From contig CANTFL010000015.1 of the NCBI GenBank assembly GCA_947650285.1, forward strand, positions 34,442-98,441: DNA of 64,000 bases, given 5' to 3'. The notes below the pieces were generated by a model that worked only from the letters and a program-made list of their open reading frames with translations, was not told the DNA's origin and searched no databases. Shown here piece after piece: positions 1 through 12,712 of this stretch (the stretch's first letter is position 1; every line of letters begins with the position of its first letter). Made by a program: the position numbers and the translations under genes. Source of the DNA: Hyaloperonospora brassicae. Its lineage: Eukaryota; Oomycota; Peronosporomycetes; Peronosporales; Peronosporaceae.

Positions 1-2
1 CT

Positions 3-3000
3 GAGTTGCTGCCCGATGTCGTGCGGGTCTACGAGAGCAGTGAGCTGGGGCGCTCCTCCTTTCTGCGGTGTTGTCTGGGAGCACCGAGCGTGTTGCTCTC
101 GCTCTTGCGTGCGTTCGGAGCTGCTGTGGTCCTCGACAGTATCGTTCCTGTCGTGCTGGAGTGGCTTGTGCCACCTGTAGCAGCCGACACCGATGCAGAC
201 TCGAGAGCGTCATCCACGTCGCTGTCCTCCCGGTCACCACTGCCATTTGCAGCCGAGTCAGCAGCTCTCACTGCCGTAACGTTTGGCGAGTTGTCGTCGT
301 CAGCGATGTTGGGCCCGTCCCTCACTGCCAAGTACGTGCTGCCGTTGTTGCTGACGCAGCTGGGCCACGTGAAGAATCGCTGGACGCACTTGGCCGACTG
401 CAAGACGCTTCGCCGGACTGACAACAAAGGCAGTGGGGCACCTGCGCTCACCGAGGACAGCGAATCGCACCGAAGCGCCGAGTTCCACATCACGTTCGTG
501 TCCAAATCCAAGCTGTACGAGTCGCACCACGTCGCCGACGCAGTGTTGCACGTGTGCCGCGAGTTGGGCGACTTTCCCATGGCGAAGATGCTGTTGCCGC
601 GACTGCTGGAAGTGCTGCCACGACTGGTTGCGCTCGCTGAGAAGATCGGCTCCGTACGCATCGAAGGCGTTCCCGTACGTGGCAATCGCTCGCGCTTGGG
701 ACCTGCGCTTGCTTGTAGGTCGTTGCGCCACTGACGTCTCGTGTTGTGCATGTGCTCGACAATGCTGTTTCCAGGAAGAGCTGGCGCGCGAGATCTACGT
801 GTTGCTGCGCGTTTTGCGGCACGTGATCCGGAGCTTGAACGACACGAGTTCGCTGCAGGACCTCCTGTCCCGACGCTCGCGCAGTAACCTCATGGAGCTC
901 TTGAAGCAAGCGGCTCCGCCGTTCCTGCATCCGCGCATGGCGACCGCTGTGATCGCAGCTGCTACCTCTGGTGCCCCGCCAGCTGCATCGTCGACGCACG
1001 CAACAAGCACTGCCAGCTCGACCAAGAAGAACGTGCTGCGCAGTCTCCACTTCCTCAAGGAAGCCGACCACCGCAGCCTGCGCGCGTTCACGGCCGTAGG
1101 CCTCGCGCGCACGATCGCCGCCGTGTGTCAGAAGCTCGGGGCCGACGCGACCGTCGCAGACAGCGCCGCCATCAGCGGCCTCAACGCGTTCCTCAAGCGA
1201 TGCAGCGACGTCTACGCCGAGCTCGAAGTGTCCAACTTCCAGTGGGATCTCGCCAGCGAGTTGGTCAGCGAACTCTGCGTGCCGCTGCGCACGCTCTTGG
1301 GCAAAGAGCTCTTCAACCGGCAGTTCCCCATCGTGGCCAGCAGCTCCGTGCTCCAGTTGCTGCTGCTGCCGCTGAGCAGCAGCAGCGCCGACGTCGGCAT
1401 GAGTCGCACCGGCGGCTTCAGCAGTCGCGTCGCGAACAACGACCAGCGGAACGTCAGTGCGCTGGACGACCGCTTGGCGCAGTCGCAGACTCCGCGACGA
1501 CCACAGGTACCCGTGACAGAAGACGCGGCCGACGACGACGACATCGGCGGCGTTGACGACAATGACGTTGACGAGGACGACGAACTCGACGACGACGACT
1601 GCGGTCCTGCGGGACCGACGACACCTCCAGAAGAAGACGGCCGACTGCCGCACGCGCCCGAGTTGCTGCGCTTTGCGTACCACGCGGTCCGTCTGCATTC
1701 CGTGCGGGCCACGAGTTTCCTCGGCGTGCCATCGCACGTGCTCACGGGCCACCGCGCGGCCCACTTTGAGACGGCGCTCCGCAACGAAGTGGCGCTCTTG
1801 ACGGACGCGCGGCGCCAGCGCAAAGTGGCGGCGACGCACGCGGCCGACCGCGCGACCGCCGACGCCGTGTGGCTCCGCCCGCGCGTGCGGCAGCTGTTTG
1901 AAGCGCGACACGCCGACCCGCCCGCAGGACCGCACAACGGCAATGGCGGCTCGAGCGGCGTGCCCGGCCGGTCGTGGGCGCTCCAGGGAGAGGTCCGGCA
2001 GTCGCTCAAAGCGCACTCGAGCGCCGTGCGGTGCGTGAGCGTCGACGCCGACGAAGAGCTGCTGTTGACCGGCAGCCGCCACGGCTCGTGCCGCGTGTGG
2101 CGGCTGGCCGGCCACCCCGTGCAGGCGCGCGCCGCGGCGCCGACCGGCGGGTTCGACGGCCGGCCGATCCTCTTTGTCGCGCGCACGGGCCGCGCGGCCG
2201 CCCGACCGCTGAGCCGCAGCGCCGGCGGACCCGTCGACGGCCTGGCCGCTGCGGCCTCGGCGGCCGGCGTGCTGCTCTGGGACCTCGAGACGAGTCACGT
2301 GCGGCTGCGGCTGCCGTGCGCGGCCCCGCACGAACCGCTTGTGTCCATGGCCACGACCGTCCCGGCGGTCGACGTGGCGGTCGCGACGCCGCGCCGCGTC
2401 CTGTGCCTCGACGTTCGCTGCGGGCCGCGCGTCGTGGCCGACTGGGGCGCCGACGCCGGCCGCGTCGCGTCGCGAATGCTCCCGTCGGCCGCACGGCTCC
2501 ACCTGTCGGTCGTTGCGCCGCTCGCGACGCACGACGCGGCCGCGTACGTCGCGCTGGGCACTGCCAGTGGACATCTCGTGCTCCTGGACGCGCGCACGGG
2601 CCGTCACGTGGCCAAGTGGCAGGCGCTCGACGCGCACGTCCGCGTCGTGTCGGTGCTGCAGCTCTCGACGTCGCTCGTGCTCGTCGTGGGCGCCGAGAAG
2701 GACGCGCGCGTGTGGCGGGTACGAGCGCCGCTGGACGACCGCCACGGCGGACTGCACCCCGAGCTCTACGCGACGGTCCACGGCGTGCCCGAAGGCGTGA
2801 CCGCGGCCCAAGTGTCGGTCCACAAGGCGCTCGACACGACTGTGCTGTACGTGGCGAGCGGCGCGCGCGTCTACTGCGCGCAGCTGCCGACTGCCGACCA
2901 CAACCAGCCGCTGCCGCTGGTCGTACGAATGGAAGCCTGGCAGCTCGCGGACGTCGGCAGCAGCACTGCCTCGAGCCGGAGCAGCAAAAGCCGCGCCGTG

Positions 3001-3081
3001 GCGTCGGCGATCGCTGTGCTGCCGCTGCGTCAGGTCGTACTACTTGGCGCCGACGACGGCTGCCTCAAGAGCGTCGTGTGA
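3..3081 (+). CDS. WDR81-like BEACH/WD40 protein, C-terminal part (5' end outside window)
   Basis: The frame is already open at the window edge, so the true start and any BEACH domain lie upstream. I model two exons, 3-674 and 775-3081: the donor gtacgt at 675 and acceptor ttccag at 774 join in phase 0 and remove the stop at 732. The 992 visible residues contain a helical region, an Asp-rich low-complexity stretch (about 1531-1605), and then a C-terminal WD40 block from about 1980. That block opens with [20 protein letters not shown] and a [11 protein letters not shown] repeat and ends [13 protein letters not shown], matching the way animal WDR81 proteins end. The known family role is endosomal PI3P control and autophagy/aggregate clearance together with WDR91; a trafficking role here is inference. 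Third-position GC is very high, which opens long false ORFs on the other strand. Other BEACH-WD40 proteins are the main alternative. Confidence 0.72.
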
Positions 3082-3307
3082 GGCCGTGCGTGCAAGTGCA
3101 GGGCGGAGGAAGGCGTCGCTTGTACGACAGCGACGACGGCCGTGGTCGCGCACGTACAAAAGAGACAGCCCGTCGTACAAACACGAACCCAGCACGAGCA
3201 AAGCATGTACCACACGAAAAAGCGCTTTGTATTTGCAGCAATGTGCCGGCGGCGGCTGAGCCTGTGTCACGACAAGACAAAAGCCGGCAGCTGCCGTAAA
3301 AAGCACG

Positions 3308-3583
3308 TTATTCGTTCAGCCCCTTGGCTTCGTTGACGACGTTCTTGTGCATCGTTGCGATCTTGCGGCGGTGCAGCTGCCAGTCGGCGCCCGCGTCCTC
3401 TTTGTAGCGGAAGAGGTCCTGGCGGTTCTTCTTGTTCCAGTTCACGTCCGGGTGGCCCGACAGGTAGCGCACGCACTGCGCTGTGCAGAGCGCCGAGGCG
3501 ACGACGCAGGTCACGAGCACGGGCCACGTGCCCTTGTCGCCGAGCCATCGCTTGGTCGCGGTCTGCGCGGCGCGTCCGGCCAT
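3308..3583 (-). CDS. Small single-span protein, B12D/NDUFA4 (MLRQ)-like
   Basis: A 91-residue protein starting MAGRAAQTATKRWLG. I chose this ATG because the upstream extension of the frame is Pro/Ser-rich and lacks family resemblance. There is one hydrophobic span (residues about 19-40, WPVLVTCVVASALCTAQCVR) followed by HPDVNWNKKNRQDLFRY and a charged tail. The layout of a short basic N terminus, one membrane span and a NP(E/D)V..K.NR motif matches the B12D / complex-I MLRQ (NDUFA4) family, which sits in the inner mitochondrial membrane. It is convergent with the WDR81-like gene (226 bp between stops) and divergent from the TMEM42-like gene. The family call rests on this short motif, so it is moderate. 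Confidence 0.6.
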   Translation of the reverse strand: MAGRAAQTATKRWLGDKGTWPVLVTCVVASALCTAQCVRYLSGHPDVNWNKKNRQDLFRYKEDAGADWQLHRRKIATMHKNVVNEAKGLNE

Positions 3584-4503
3584 TTGAGGTCGAGAGGAGG
3601 CGATGGAGGAGGACGACGGGCGCAAGAGGCGGAGAAAAAAGCGGTTTGGGGGAACCACTTGATGCAAATTGCAGAGTGAGGCGCAGGGGGAGTGGGTGTC
3701 GGTGTGGGTTTGTGTGGTGGCCGGACAGGCGGAGGCAGCTCATGTATACCATACGTTCTCTCCCTGTGAGACTTGATCGTGGGAGAAGAGCGCAGTGCGT
3801 CTAGGGCTGCTATGCTGTGTCTGCAGAGGTTGCTGAAGACAAAGAACAATCGAAAGATTTGGGGGTGGAAAGTGAGGCGTCATCAGCTTTTTTGTTTTTT
3901 GGATCAGATGCGGATCCGCTGGAAACGCGTTCATCAACGGCTCGAAACATGCAGTGCGGGGATCCCTTATCCTGTTTTTGACCACGAAATCGGATAACAA
4001 AGAGCTTCTGACGCCAGACGCGTGCTCCGGATGTGTGGCGGAGTCTTTCGGACCCGCCTGGACTTCAGTTGACTTGCCAGTAGATAAGAATGAAGCAGAC
4101 CTCGATCTTCCGACGCTGCGTTTCGTTTCAATATGTCGATCGATCCGATGCTCCGCTTGGCGCAGTGCTCGACTTGGCGCAAAAGGTTTACCGCGACAAC
4201 AAACTACTGCCAAACAAACAGCTGAGACGTTATCAGTGGCAGTTCACACGAAGTGGATGTCGCAGCAGAGCAGAATGTGCGAGCAAACGTGCGGCCAATT
4301 ATCAGTGCATAAGCACAGGTCAAGTGTCAGCATTGACATGTAAACGAACAAAAGGTGGCGAATGAGCTGCAATTTCCATAGTCGTGCGAAGTTATCGATC
4401 GCTCGTTTTGCACGGACCGCAAAAGCAAATTAGCAGTGGCGCAACATAAGATCGGCGCTCGTCGCGCACTAAACGCTCCTCGCTGTCAATTAGCGCGCTC
4501 GCC
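3584..4503. other. Intergenic spacer between divergent genes
   Basis: This is the shared upstream region of the B12D-like gene (-) and the TMEM42-like gene (+). It contains several short open frames on both strands (for example 3740-4213 and 3954-4343) with no recognisable domain and no conserved start context. I see no repeat or RNA gene in it; promoter function is inferred from gene orientation only. Confidence 0.4.
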
Positions 4504-4998
4504 ATGCGACACAGGTGCGCTATTGTTTTTACCGCGCTCTCGTCACCGTTATGACCTCTCTCGTCTCGTTCTCGTTCTGCATCAAGTGCGCTGGCTGGCT
4601 CCTTTGCTGCCCTCGCCGGTCTGTTGGGCAAACTCGGCGCTGACAGTGGCTCGAGCGCACTGCACCTCATTGAAACGCAGTGTCTGGCATCGTCTCTATC
4701 CGAGTCGTGTGCCCTATTGACTTTTGCCGCGCGTCTGCTGTGTCTCGCGCTCATGCTCGGCGCGAATGGGCTCATGCTCCGGTGCTTTGTCAAAGGGCTG
4801 CACGAGACAGACTCACTCACGGCCACCGTCACGAGCGCAGCTGTGAACTTTGTGCTCGCAGCTGCTGGCGGCGCATTGTTTTTCCAGGAGCAGTTGTCAA
4901 TCCGCTGGTGCGTTGGGGCGTTCCTCGTGGTGTCCGGGATCGCGCTGCTACTGTATGGAGAGCGGAGTGAAGGAGACGAGAAAGCCAAGCGGGAATAG
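4504..4998 (+). CDS. TMEM42-like (EamA/DMT-type) membrane protein
   Basis: The long exon ends at 4998. Its frame is open upstream only to 4555 and has no ATG, so a short 5' exon is needed. The best model is exon 1 at 4504-4514 (ATG CGA CAC AG), donor gtgcgc, a pyrimidine-rich 72-bp intron, acceptor at 4586 (caag, non-optimal), and exon 2 at 4587-4998. This gives 140 residues. The N terminus then reads MRHSALAGSFAALAGLLGKL, closely like the start of the conserved part of TMEM42. About four hydrophobic segments follow, including TATVTSAAVNFVLAAAGGAL and a last helix ending SGIALLLYGE, the standard order of a half-size drug/metabolite-transporter unit. Substrate unknown. The family is fairly secure; the first exon is less so. 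Confidence 0.65.
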
Positions 4999-5052
4999 AA
5001 ACACGGACGTCATTGTAGTGTGCAAGCTGGCCAGACTCTTCTTCCTTCTCCT

Positions 5053-5076
5053 CTCTCTCTCTCTCTCTCTCTCTCT
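5053..5076. repeat. (CT)n microsatellite
   Basis: A run of alternating CT repeats sits in the 127-bp gap between the convergent TMEM42-like and EF-hand genes, in their 3' regions. Confidence 0.9.
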
Positions 5077-5125
5077 TCTTGGTTTGTTGGGCTGTTTCTG
5101 CTACATTCCCTTTGCGTCAACCGGT

Positions 5126-8100
5126 CTAGTTCAAGTCGTCAGGGAGCCCGTTGCTGCCGCAGACATTGACGGCAGCTGGCCAGTGGTTCAGCTCAGCCAA
5201 CTCGAGCCACGAGTGCGACGGGTAGCCGGATTCGCTGAACCAGTCACTAAAGGCACGAAGCGACACTGCTGTGTCCGAGTTCAAATCTGCAGCGTCTGTC
5301 GACGATTCGGCATACGACTGCAAGACGGCGTCGGCGCCGAGATCGGCAGAGTAGCGCGCGATCTCGGCACTCAGCGAACTGCTGATGCCGTAGAACGCCA
5401 TCAAGAAGCACGTGAGGCTCGACTTGATGGTCTTTACCTTCACCGTTTCACATGCCGCTTTCTCATTCTTGTCTTCGCCCTCTCCAGCATTCTTGTCGTC
5501 GTCGTCGTCGTTCATCAGTGACGCACAACACTGGAGCTTCTCAAACATCGAACCTTTGCAAACAACCAGCAAACCACATATCGCCGCACTGATGTCCACG
5601 GACCCCTCGGGCTCGTCATCGTCCGCATCTTCGCTTGCACTTTGTCCATCTTCATTGTCAGACGCAGGTTCGTGCACGAACACACCGAGTAACGAGTGGA
5701 GCATCTCCACCGTCTCGTCATTCAACGATCCAACTTGACCGTCCGATCCGCTTGACGGCATCGCTACATGCAATGTTTCACATACTGTCTGCAGTGTGCC
5801 CAGAAACACGCTGCGACGCGTCAGCACTGTACCAGTGCTGTTGGCAGCGGAAGCACCCAGCGCTTTCAGAACAGCGTCCCGTAGCTCCCACGAGGTCGCT
5901 GTGTGCAATTGCGTTTGCCGCAAGAACAGCTTGAGCGTGGAGATTTCCTCACTGAAAAACTGCAATTCGGCGGCATCCTTTGCAACGGCGAACACCATAG
6001 CGGGGCCGTCTGAGCAGAGACTTGTAGCGCTGGCAGATTCGCGGGAGCTCGGTTTTAGATCCGGACCTGGAGTCGGAAGATCACGGACGAATGGCGCTGA
6101 CACAATGTCACTCTGACGCACTTGTCTCCTTCGCGTTGCGGGCTTCACTGAGTGGTGAAGTGGTTGCATAGGCTCCACTGTCATGGAAGCGGTGGTAGAA
6201 ATCGGGCCGCGGTTTCGCGATCCCATGAAAGGGGCAGCACGACTGCTCTGGAACGCGGAAGCAATGCTAGGGGCGGACGATCCCATCAACGGATCCTGGA
6301 ACTCTTGCTGCTGCTGCCACTTGCTGCCATCGAGAAGCTCCACCCACGAAATCAGCTGGTAGCCACCCGTGTTATACCACTCGCCAAACTGCTCGAACGT
6401 CACACGCGCCCGCGTGCGTGCACTGCCATAAGCAGATGGACCAGTGCCTGCAGTCCCGCTTGTATCGCCGGTGTTAGATACATCCGTCATAAGATCGCCC
6501 ATCGCTTCTTCGATGAAATCGTCCGCCTCCACGTAAATCTTTTCCAATCCGAGGCGATATGTCCCGTCGCTGAGTGCCATAAGCGCCAGCAGAAATGACC
6601 GCAAGTAGATGAACAAAACCGAATGTGGAAGCGCATTCACCTCGGCTACCGATGGCGGTGGAGCCTGACGAGCCGTGCCACCTCGTGTCTTTCTCTGCGC
6701 AGCTGATGTGAAATCGCGGGTACTAGGGAACCCGAACGAGCCAACATTCATCGAATATTGACTGCCCTGAACACTGTCGAGTCCGAAACCGAGTCCTCCC
6801 GTAGCCGTACTTTGTGCTCCGAATCCACCTAAGCCGGCGGAGGTGCTGTAAGGCACCGGTGCATAACTCGCAAGTGTCTTGTGCCGCTGCTGCCGCATTC
6901 TCGTTATGAAGTCAAATGCCAACGAGAGTTTCTGGCTTTTGGAGCCTTTGCCCAGAATGCTCAAACCGCACGCAAGTTCCAGGGCATTCACACGACCACA
7001 ACGCTTGCGGTCAAACACGTTGAACAGGCGTGAGAGTAGCTTGGATGACGTCTGTTGCGCCTTCTCGGACATGTTGTCCTTGGATACCAGACTGCGCACA
7101 CATTCGTAGAAGTTTGCGCGCGTCAACACAAGATAAGCTCCTTCATCTTCTTCAACAGCAGCGTACGAGTACATCTGGCCCCGCCGACTCTGTGTGCCAA
7201 CGGCCTTCGACATCTTTAGCGCCTCCTCAGCTGACGGGGTAGCATAAGCCAGTAGTGCATCATACACTTTGCTTACACTCAGCTCGCTAAGCTTCGTCGA
7301 GCGTAGCATGAACAGATACGTCGATATGTCGCTCTCTGTGAAGTGCAAAATGTTGCCTTCTTCAAGCATGTCGAAAGCGCACAGCAGCGGTTTCTCGCGC
7401 TTGCTCGCCTCAAAAGCTTCTTTGGCCGGCCACTTCGACAGATCGAGGAGCTCCAACCACGGACAGTCCATATACCCTCCTGCTGCATACCATGCAGCGA
7501 ACTCAGCAAGACTGATGATGTCCGGACGTTTACATCTAGCCTCACAGAATAACTTAGATACAACAACGCCAGCTGCACGCTCGGCGGCCGAGTTGTTACT
7601 ACAGGATCTAGAAGAACCTGTGTGGTTCGAGCTGCCGCGTGCAGCATCGTAGCTCGAGAAAGCAAACAACACCACTAGGATAGACTTCAGCATCTCAAAT
7701 AGTCGGCGCCGAGAAACGTGCCCGTTTCCATGTGACGCAAACAGCTTGAACAACACGCTCAGCTTAGCGCTCTTCGTTGTGCCGCAAAACACGCACATGC
7801 CCGCGACAAGATGTACAATCTCAACGGATGTAGTGCTCGTGCCCACCCCACTGGCAAACAATCCACTTTGGTTCTCGCTTTCGTCAATGCTACCATTTCC
7901 AGTAGATTCACCACCCTGCGATATACTCTCTTTTTCGAAAAATGTAAAGATACGCAGCAAGTGGAACGAAAGGAATTCCTGGTCCTCGTCCGACAGCTCG
8001 TCGCGCGGCACGAGGCTGCGCATGGCACGCAGATAACCCAACTTAGTCAGCGAGCGGTTCTGTGCGTGCTTCTTCAGCAAATGCACGAGTTCGCCACACG

Positions 8101-11100
8101 TCATACGACTCAGGTTCATGCGTTCCGAAATCGTGTAGACAATAGCAACATCTTTCAAGCGGATGCGTAAGGTCGTGTTGTCGAAAGTTGTCATCTTGAA
8201 CTGCAATGCCACTGAAGACAGATCTTTTGCTGCAGTTGCCGATGCTGTCGGGGATGTGATGAGATTCGCAATGCCACTGACGGCATCCATGCCTGCTTCA
8301 ACGGCATAACGATCGGTAGTCCCGAAGCCGGTAGTGTCAAGTATCGCCATGCTCGATTCAGGCATATTTGGCACCAACGATTCATTTACGCGGTTCGAAC
8401 TCTCGTTAGACGACACCGTATCGTTAGAAGATCCCGAGCCAGTGTCTTCGGATTCCATTCGCGTGGCGTTTTCCAGCGCATGCTGTTGCCGACTGATGTA
8501 TCGAAGAATTGCACTAGACACCGAACGAGGCACCTCTGGCCATTTTTTCGTGTCCAGCAGCTCAACCCACGCGATGATTGTGTAACCGTGCTTCGAGTAC
8601 CACACAGCGAATTCTTCGAACGACACGACGCCTCCGCGAATAAATGCGCTCCCAGCTCCAGCACCTGATGCGCGTGATGCGGCGCCGACGAGATGAAGAC
8701 TGGTGTCACCCGGAAATGACCCGCGGTGTTCATAACGTTCTTGACCTCGGTGATGCAATCGACCCCTATTCGAGGCCGCGTCGGCGGGTGTAGCGACGTC
8801 CAAACTACGTCGCTGACCGTCATATTGCATATTTGGTACCGACCGTCGAGTGCTAAACGTCTTGTCGGTGTCTTTGAAAATGCGATCGGCAATTTCGATC
8901 GCAGTCGTGTCTGCCACACTAGCAATAGCCTCAGCAGACAGCTCGGAACCATTGCCCAAAGCCAACAGCATGGTCAAAAAGGACCGCAAATACTTCCACA
9001 TCTCACGGCGAGTAAGACAGCCGTCTCCGTCAGCGTCAAAGAGTCGGTAGGCAAATGCCAGCTTTTCACTCTTCGAGCCCGCACAAAAGATCGTGAAAGC
9101 AGCCACGAACTCTACTAAATCGATCTTGCCCGTCCCGCCACGGTTGAACGCGAAAAACAAACGGCTGAGAATATCTGCAGCCATCTTCACTTCCTTTCCG
9201 CGGCTCACACCCCGTGGCGCAACGCGGGTGTTGCTATTCGCAACAAACGCAGCTGCCACGCTAGGAGATATATCCACAGGCAATAGATTTTCCACACATT
9301 TGTCAAATGTCCGCTTCTCGATAGACATAGATAGCTGATCGTCCATATACGGCTCAAACGCGTCATACACTTGGTACAATTGCACCTGATTGAGCTTCAG
9401 CACTCGCTGCAATTCAAAGAACTGGATCAAATCGCCGTTGTCGTAGCTCAAACTCATCAGCGGGAGCTCGGTCACTGCATCGTTGCCGGCATCAAATGGC
9501 AAGTCGAATTCCAGCACAACCTCATTTTTTAGACAAATTGCCGGAAGCGTTGCAGGGACGCTACTGCTGTTCGACGGCACAGCCGTGGAGGACGACTCAA
9601 TCGACTCCGCAAACAGAGTCGCGTCTTTCTTCGTTGACATTGCTTCCTCCTCCTCCTCCTCATTTTCTTCGTCAATAACATCGGCAAACGTGAAGTATGG
9701 CTTCTTGACACCCAGATCTTCGTCGGACGCATCGACGGCATCGACGTCCACTTGGATGTTATTTGCCGTGTAATAATTGTTGCTGGCTACAACTGGGTCT
9801 ACCGAACGAGTATCAAGACCCTCCAACGTAAACGAAGGTGACACAAACACCCACTTCCGAAGATCCAGCAACTCGAGCCAGCTCATTGCTTTGTAACCTC
9901 CGCCATTATACCACAATCCAAAGTCTTCAAAGGCGTATAAACCATCTTGCATGTCCGAATCTGTGCGCTCGCGATCGCTATCAAGTCCATCCACATCGTC
10001 CTCGACATCTCCATTATCTACAGACGACGCTTCTGATCCTTTCCTGACCGCCGTCGCTCCTACCGTGCTCGTCATCTCCCTCTTCGCTATAAAAACTCTC
10101 CATAATGGTCTCCAAGATTTCTGTTTCTCCCTTGTCGACTACTCCCGCCAGAGAACCGTACCGCAGCACAGCTTCAGCTGGAGGGGAGAAATGCAAAAGC
10201 GTGATCAGAACAGAGCGCAAGAACCTCCAAAGCTGCTGACGATTCAGACACCCTTTGCTGTCTGCGTCAAAATAGTGAAACGCAGCCGCGAGCTTGTCGC
10301 TTTTCGATCCCCACGCCATTAGACTAAAGCCAGCCGCTACCTCGAACGCGTCCACGGTGAGGCAGCTCGCAGGCAAAAACGACCGAAAGAGCGCAAGCAT
10401 CACTTCCAAGAACGCGCTCTCCTCCATCAGATGCTGCTGGTCCGTCATGCTCAAGAGCTCTTCAATCGCTTCCAAAAACGTCTCTTCCTCAAGCAGACCA
10501 TCGCCGGTGTGCTGGATAAACGTGTCGTACATTGTCTCGGGCGCCACGCGCGTAAACGCCGACTGCACCAGCAAATCATACAAATCCGCTGCTTGCTGCT
10601 CCCCAATCGTCAACACGCCGCCTTCGATGCTGGAAAAGCGAAAGCCCAGTGCTGTAGCACCTTCTCCGCCCTCCTCTTCTTCGTCCTCCTCTACCTCTTC
10701 TCCTGCAACGTCCGACTCGCCAGTCAACGACGTCTGTTTCTCGGCTCCTGGCCAGTGGGCCATGTCCAGCAACTGCAGCCATGCGCCGCAGTCCTGCGGC
10801 CCGTCACTCGCCTCTTCGATCCACGGCCACACCTGCGTGTCAAACGCCAGCGACTCGTCTTCGCCTGCAGACTGCGCGGCCCATAGACGCGCTACGATCT
10901 CCTCGACGTCCACCGAGTGAATCGACGCGCGCACGTGCCGCTCCTCGTCGCTCGTCGTCTCGTCTGTCGCGAGATCAAACGCGGCCACGACCGACCGCCA
11001 CAAACAGCGCAGCGCCACGCGCACATTTTCCGCCGTCACGCGCCCGTCAGCGTCTTCTTCTACTTCCGCTCTACTGCCACACGTGCGTCGACTAAAGTCC

Positions 11101-11543
11101 ACCGCCGTCGCCACTTTGCGCCTGACGTCGCCCGGCACGAGCACGAGACAGCCACTGGCCACGTGTGTCCATCGCCTCTGCTTCTCGTCTGTGCCTGTAA
11201 CTGCACCAAAGAGCCGCACAAGGGCCTCGTGCAGCTGCGGTTGCTGCTGTTCGTCGCATGTCGCAGGCGTCATCAGGTCCAGCAGCGCCGGCAACGTGAG
11301 CTCCGCGTCACCGGCTGTCCGATCGCGGACGGCGCTCGCGAACGTCGCGAGACTGCGGCAACAGGGGGCGAGCGGCGCGACGACGAGCGCGTTGCGCACG
11401 TGCCACGCGCGCGCGGTCTGCTGTCGTGTGAGGAGCGGCAGTTCAGTGCGCGCACACAGAGGCGATGCGGTGGCGTCGGGGAGTGCGCCATCTGCGACAT
11501 GCGGTGCTGCTGCGCGCATTGCCTGCGTGGGCGTGTTGACCAT
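5126..11543 (-). CDS. Giant six-module EF-hand protein (2,123 aa)
   Basis: Two long frames are joined by a 46-bp intron (10018-10063, donor gtagga, acceptor tgtag). The join is in phase and restores an acidic linker; exons are 10064-11543 and 5126-10017. The protein has six diverged modules of about 300-440 residues. Each ends with a block of the form F..(F/W)..WY..GGY....W(L/V)ELLDL.KWP, at about 10770, 9870, 8560, 7450, 6340 and 5200. A calcium loop precedes it: canonical in module 2-3 (DADGDGCLTRRE near 9020), nearly canonical in module 1 (DADSKGCLNRQQ near 10250, Gln at position 12) and degenerate elsewhere. Each module also has a KL..AF..FD..G helix pair. This points to a calcium-binding or scaffold protein, probably cytosolic, as no signal peptide or membrane span is visible. 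I do not know a named family with this repeated block. Confidence 0.8.
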
Positions 11544-11550
11544 AGGTAAG

Positions 11551-11570
11551 GGAAAGGGAAAGGGAAAGCA
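11551..11570. repeat. (GGGAAA)n tract in EF-hand gene 5' leader
   Basis: Three to four copies of GGGAAA begin a few bases upstream of the EF-hand start codon. On the mRNA strand this is a CCCTTT pyrimidine tract. Confidence 0.8.
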
Positions 11571-11603
11571 CGACGCGCGGCGCAGTCAAGTGGACGCGCG
11601 TGC

Positions 11604-11614
11604 GGTAAATGAGA
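11604..11614 (-). promoter_or_regulatory. Oomycete Inr-like element upstream of EF-hand gene
   Basis: Read on the minus strand this is TCTCATTTACC, about 65 bases before the start codon. It fits the TCAYT-type initiator described for oomycete promoters. Motif match only. Confidence 0.35.
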
Positions 11615-12712
11615 CACAATAAGCGTCGACGGAAGTTGCACTTGAAAGGCCGTGCAGCGCGTCTTCGGCTCCTTCTTCGCGTTGACGTTGCGGTTGTTGT
11701 TGTTGTTTTTGTCGTAGTTGTCCGCCTTTTTCTTCGTGTTGCGCTTCGGGGTCTTCGTCTCTTGCGTTTAGTTGGGTGCGCTCGCTTCCTCGTTGGCGCG
11801 CGCACTCTCTCGCTCACGCACTCCCTCACTCGCGCTCTCTGCCGCGTATATTGGGCCCCAGATGATGCCGTTGTAACCACCGCGTTGTTGATCGGTTTGT
11901 CGCATAGTGATAGCTGCAAGTCGGGGACCGCTCTTGCTTCTCTCTATCGGGAGAGAAACCCTATCCCGCTCAAAAGGACGGTCGATACAAACAGCAGCAG
12001 CCAAAACATGGGTCCACGCAACATAACAGAATGTCGCTCTTTCTCGCAGCGAATTCGTTCTTGTCCACGGACTTGAGGTCCCTCATCTTTGTGTGTATGT
12101 GTCTACAAAAGAAGGATAGCCGGTATTACGACGCTCGCTTTTCTTCCGACGGTCAGCTGCAGTATCTTGTGACAAAGCCGACGATTGCCACGAAAGAATG
12201 TCGCGCGTCCGTCGGCAACTGCCTTTCATGAACCATCGGCCGATCGACCGCCTGCGCATAGCGTGCACATCGGAGCCAATTGTTCCATGTACACTACGCG
12301 ACGCGTCGGTTGGCACATGTGTGTGCAGCGATGAGGTCAAGAGCCATCGCCCCGAGGGAGAGGGAGAGCTCATCTCATCGCATGTCACTGAGAATGCATC
12401 GACCATGCGCAATATGCATTATTCCGTTTAACGGTGAGGTAGTGTTTGCGTCCGTCCATCGTTCTTGACTATGGGACTGGACAGTGTCTCTGGGTATGCG
12501 CGTTGAGCACCATGTAGTCTCCTCTCTTTTCCTTGTACGTGCGAAGACGAGATGATCGCAATGGAAGGAGACGGTAAGGATCGTATGAGGCTTCGCTCGT
12601 GCGACGTCCAAGACCATCGTAACCGTCGATCGAGCGAAGTCCTTCAAATTCTCTGGACCCATTTACATTCATCGCCAAGTTGTGTAGTACAGCTATTCTC
12701 CTCGTCGACAGC

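Noticed and set aside
490..2901. 803-codon open frame on the minus strand opposite the WDR81-like gene
   Set aside because: Arg/His/Val-rich, no domain, and an antisense mirror of a very GC-rich coding exon with strong third-position bias; the plus-strand frame carries the WD40 motifs.
1974..3299. 441-codon plus-strand frame overlapping the WDR81-like exon
   Set aside because: Extremely Arg/Ala-rich out-of-frame reading of the same exon; no domain.
4090..4365. 91-codon plus-strand frame upstream of the TMEM42-like gene
   Set aside because: No domain, overlapping frames of similar length in the other registers, and no sign of splicing into the downstream exon.
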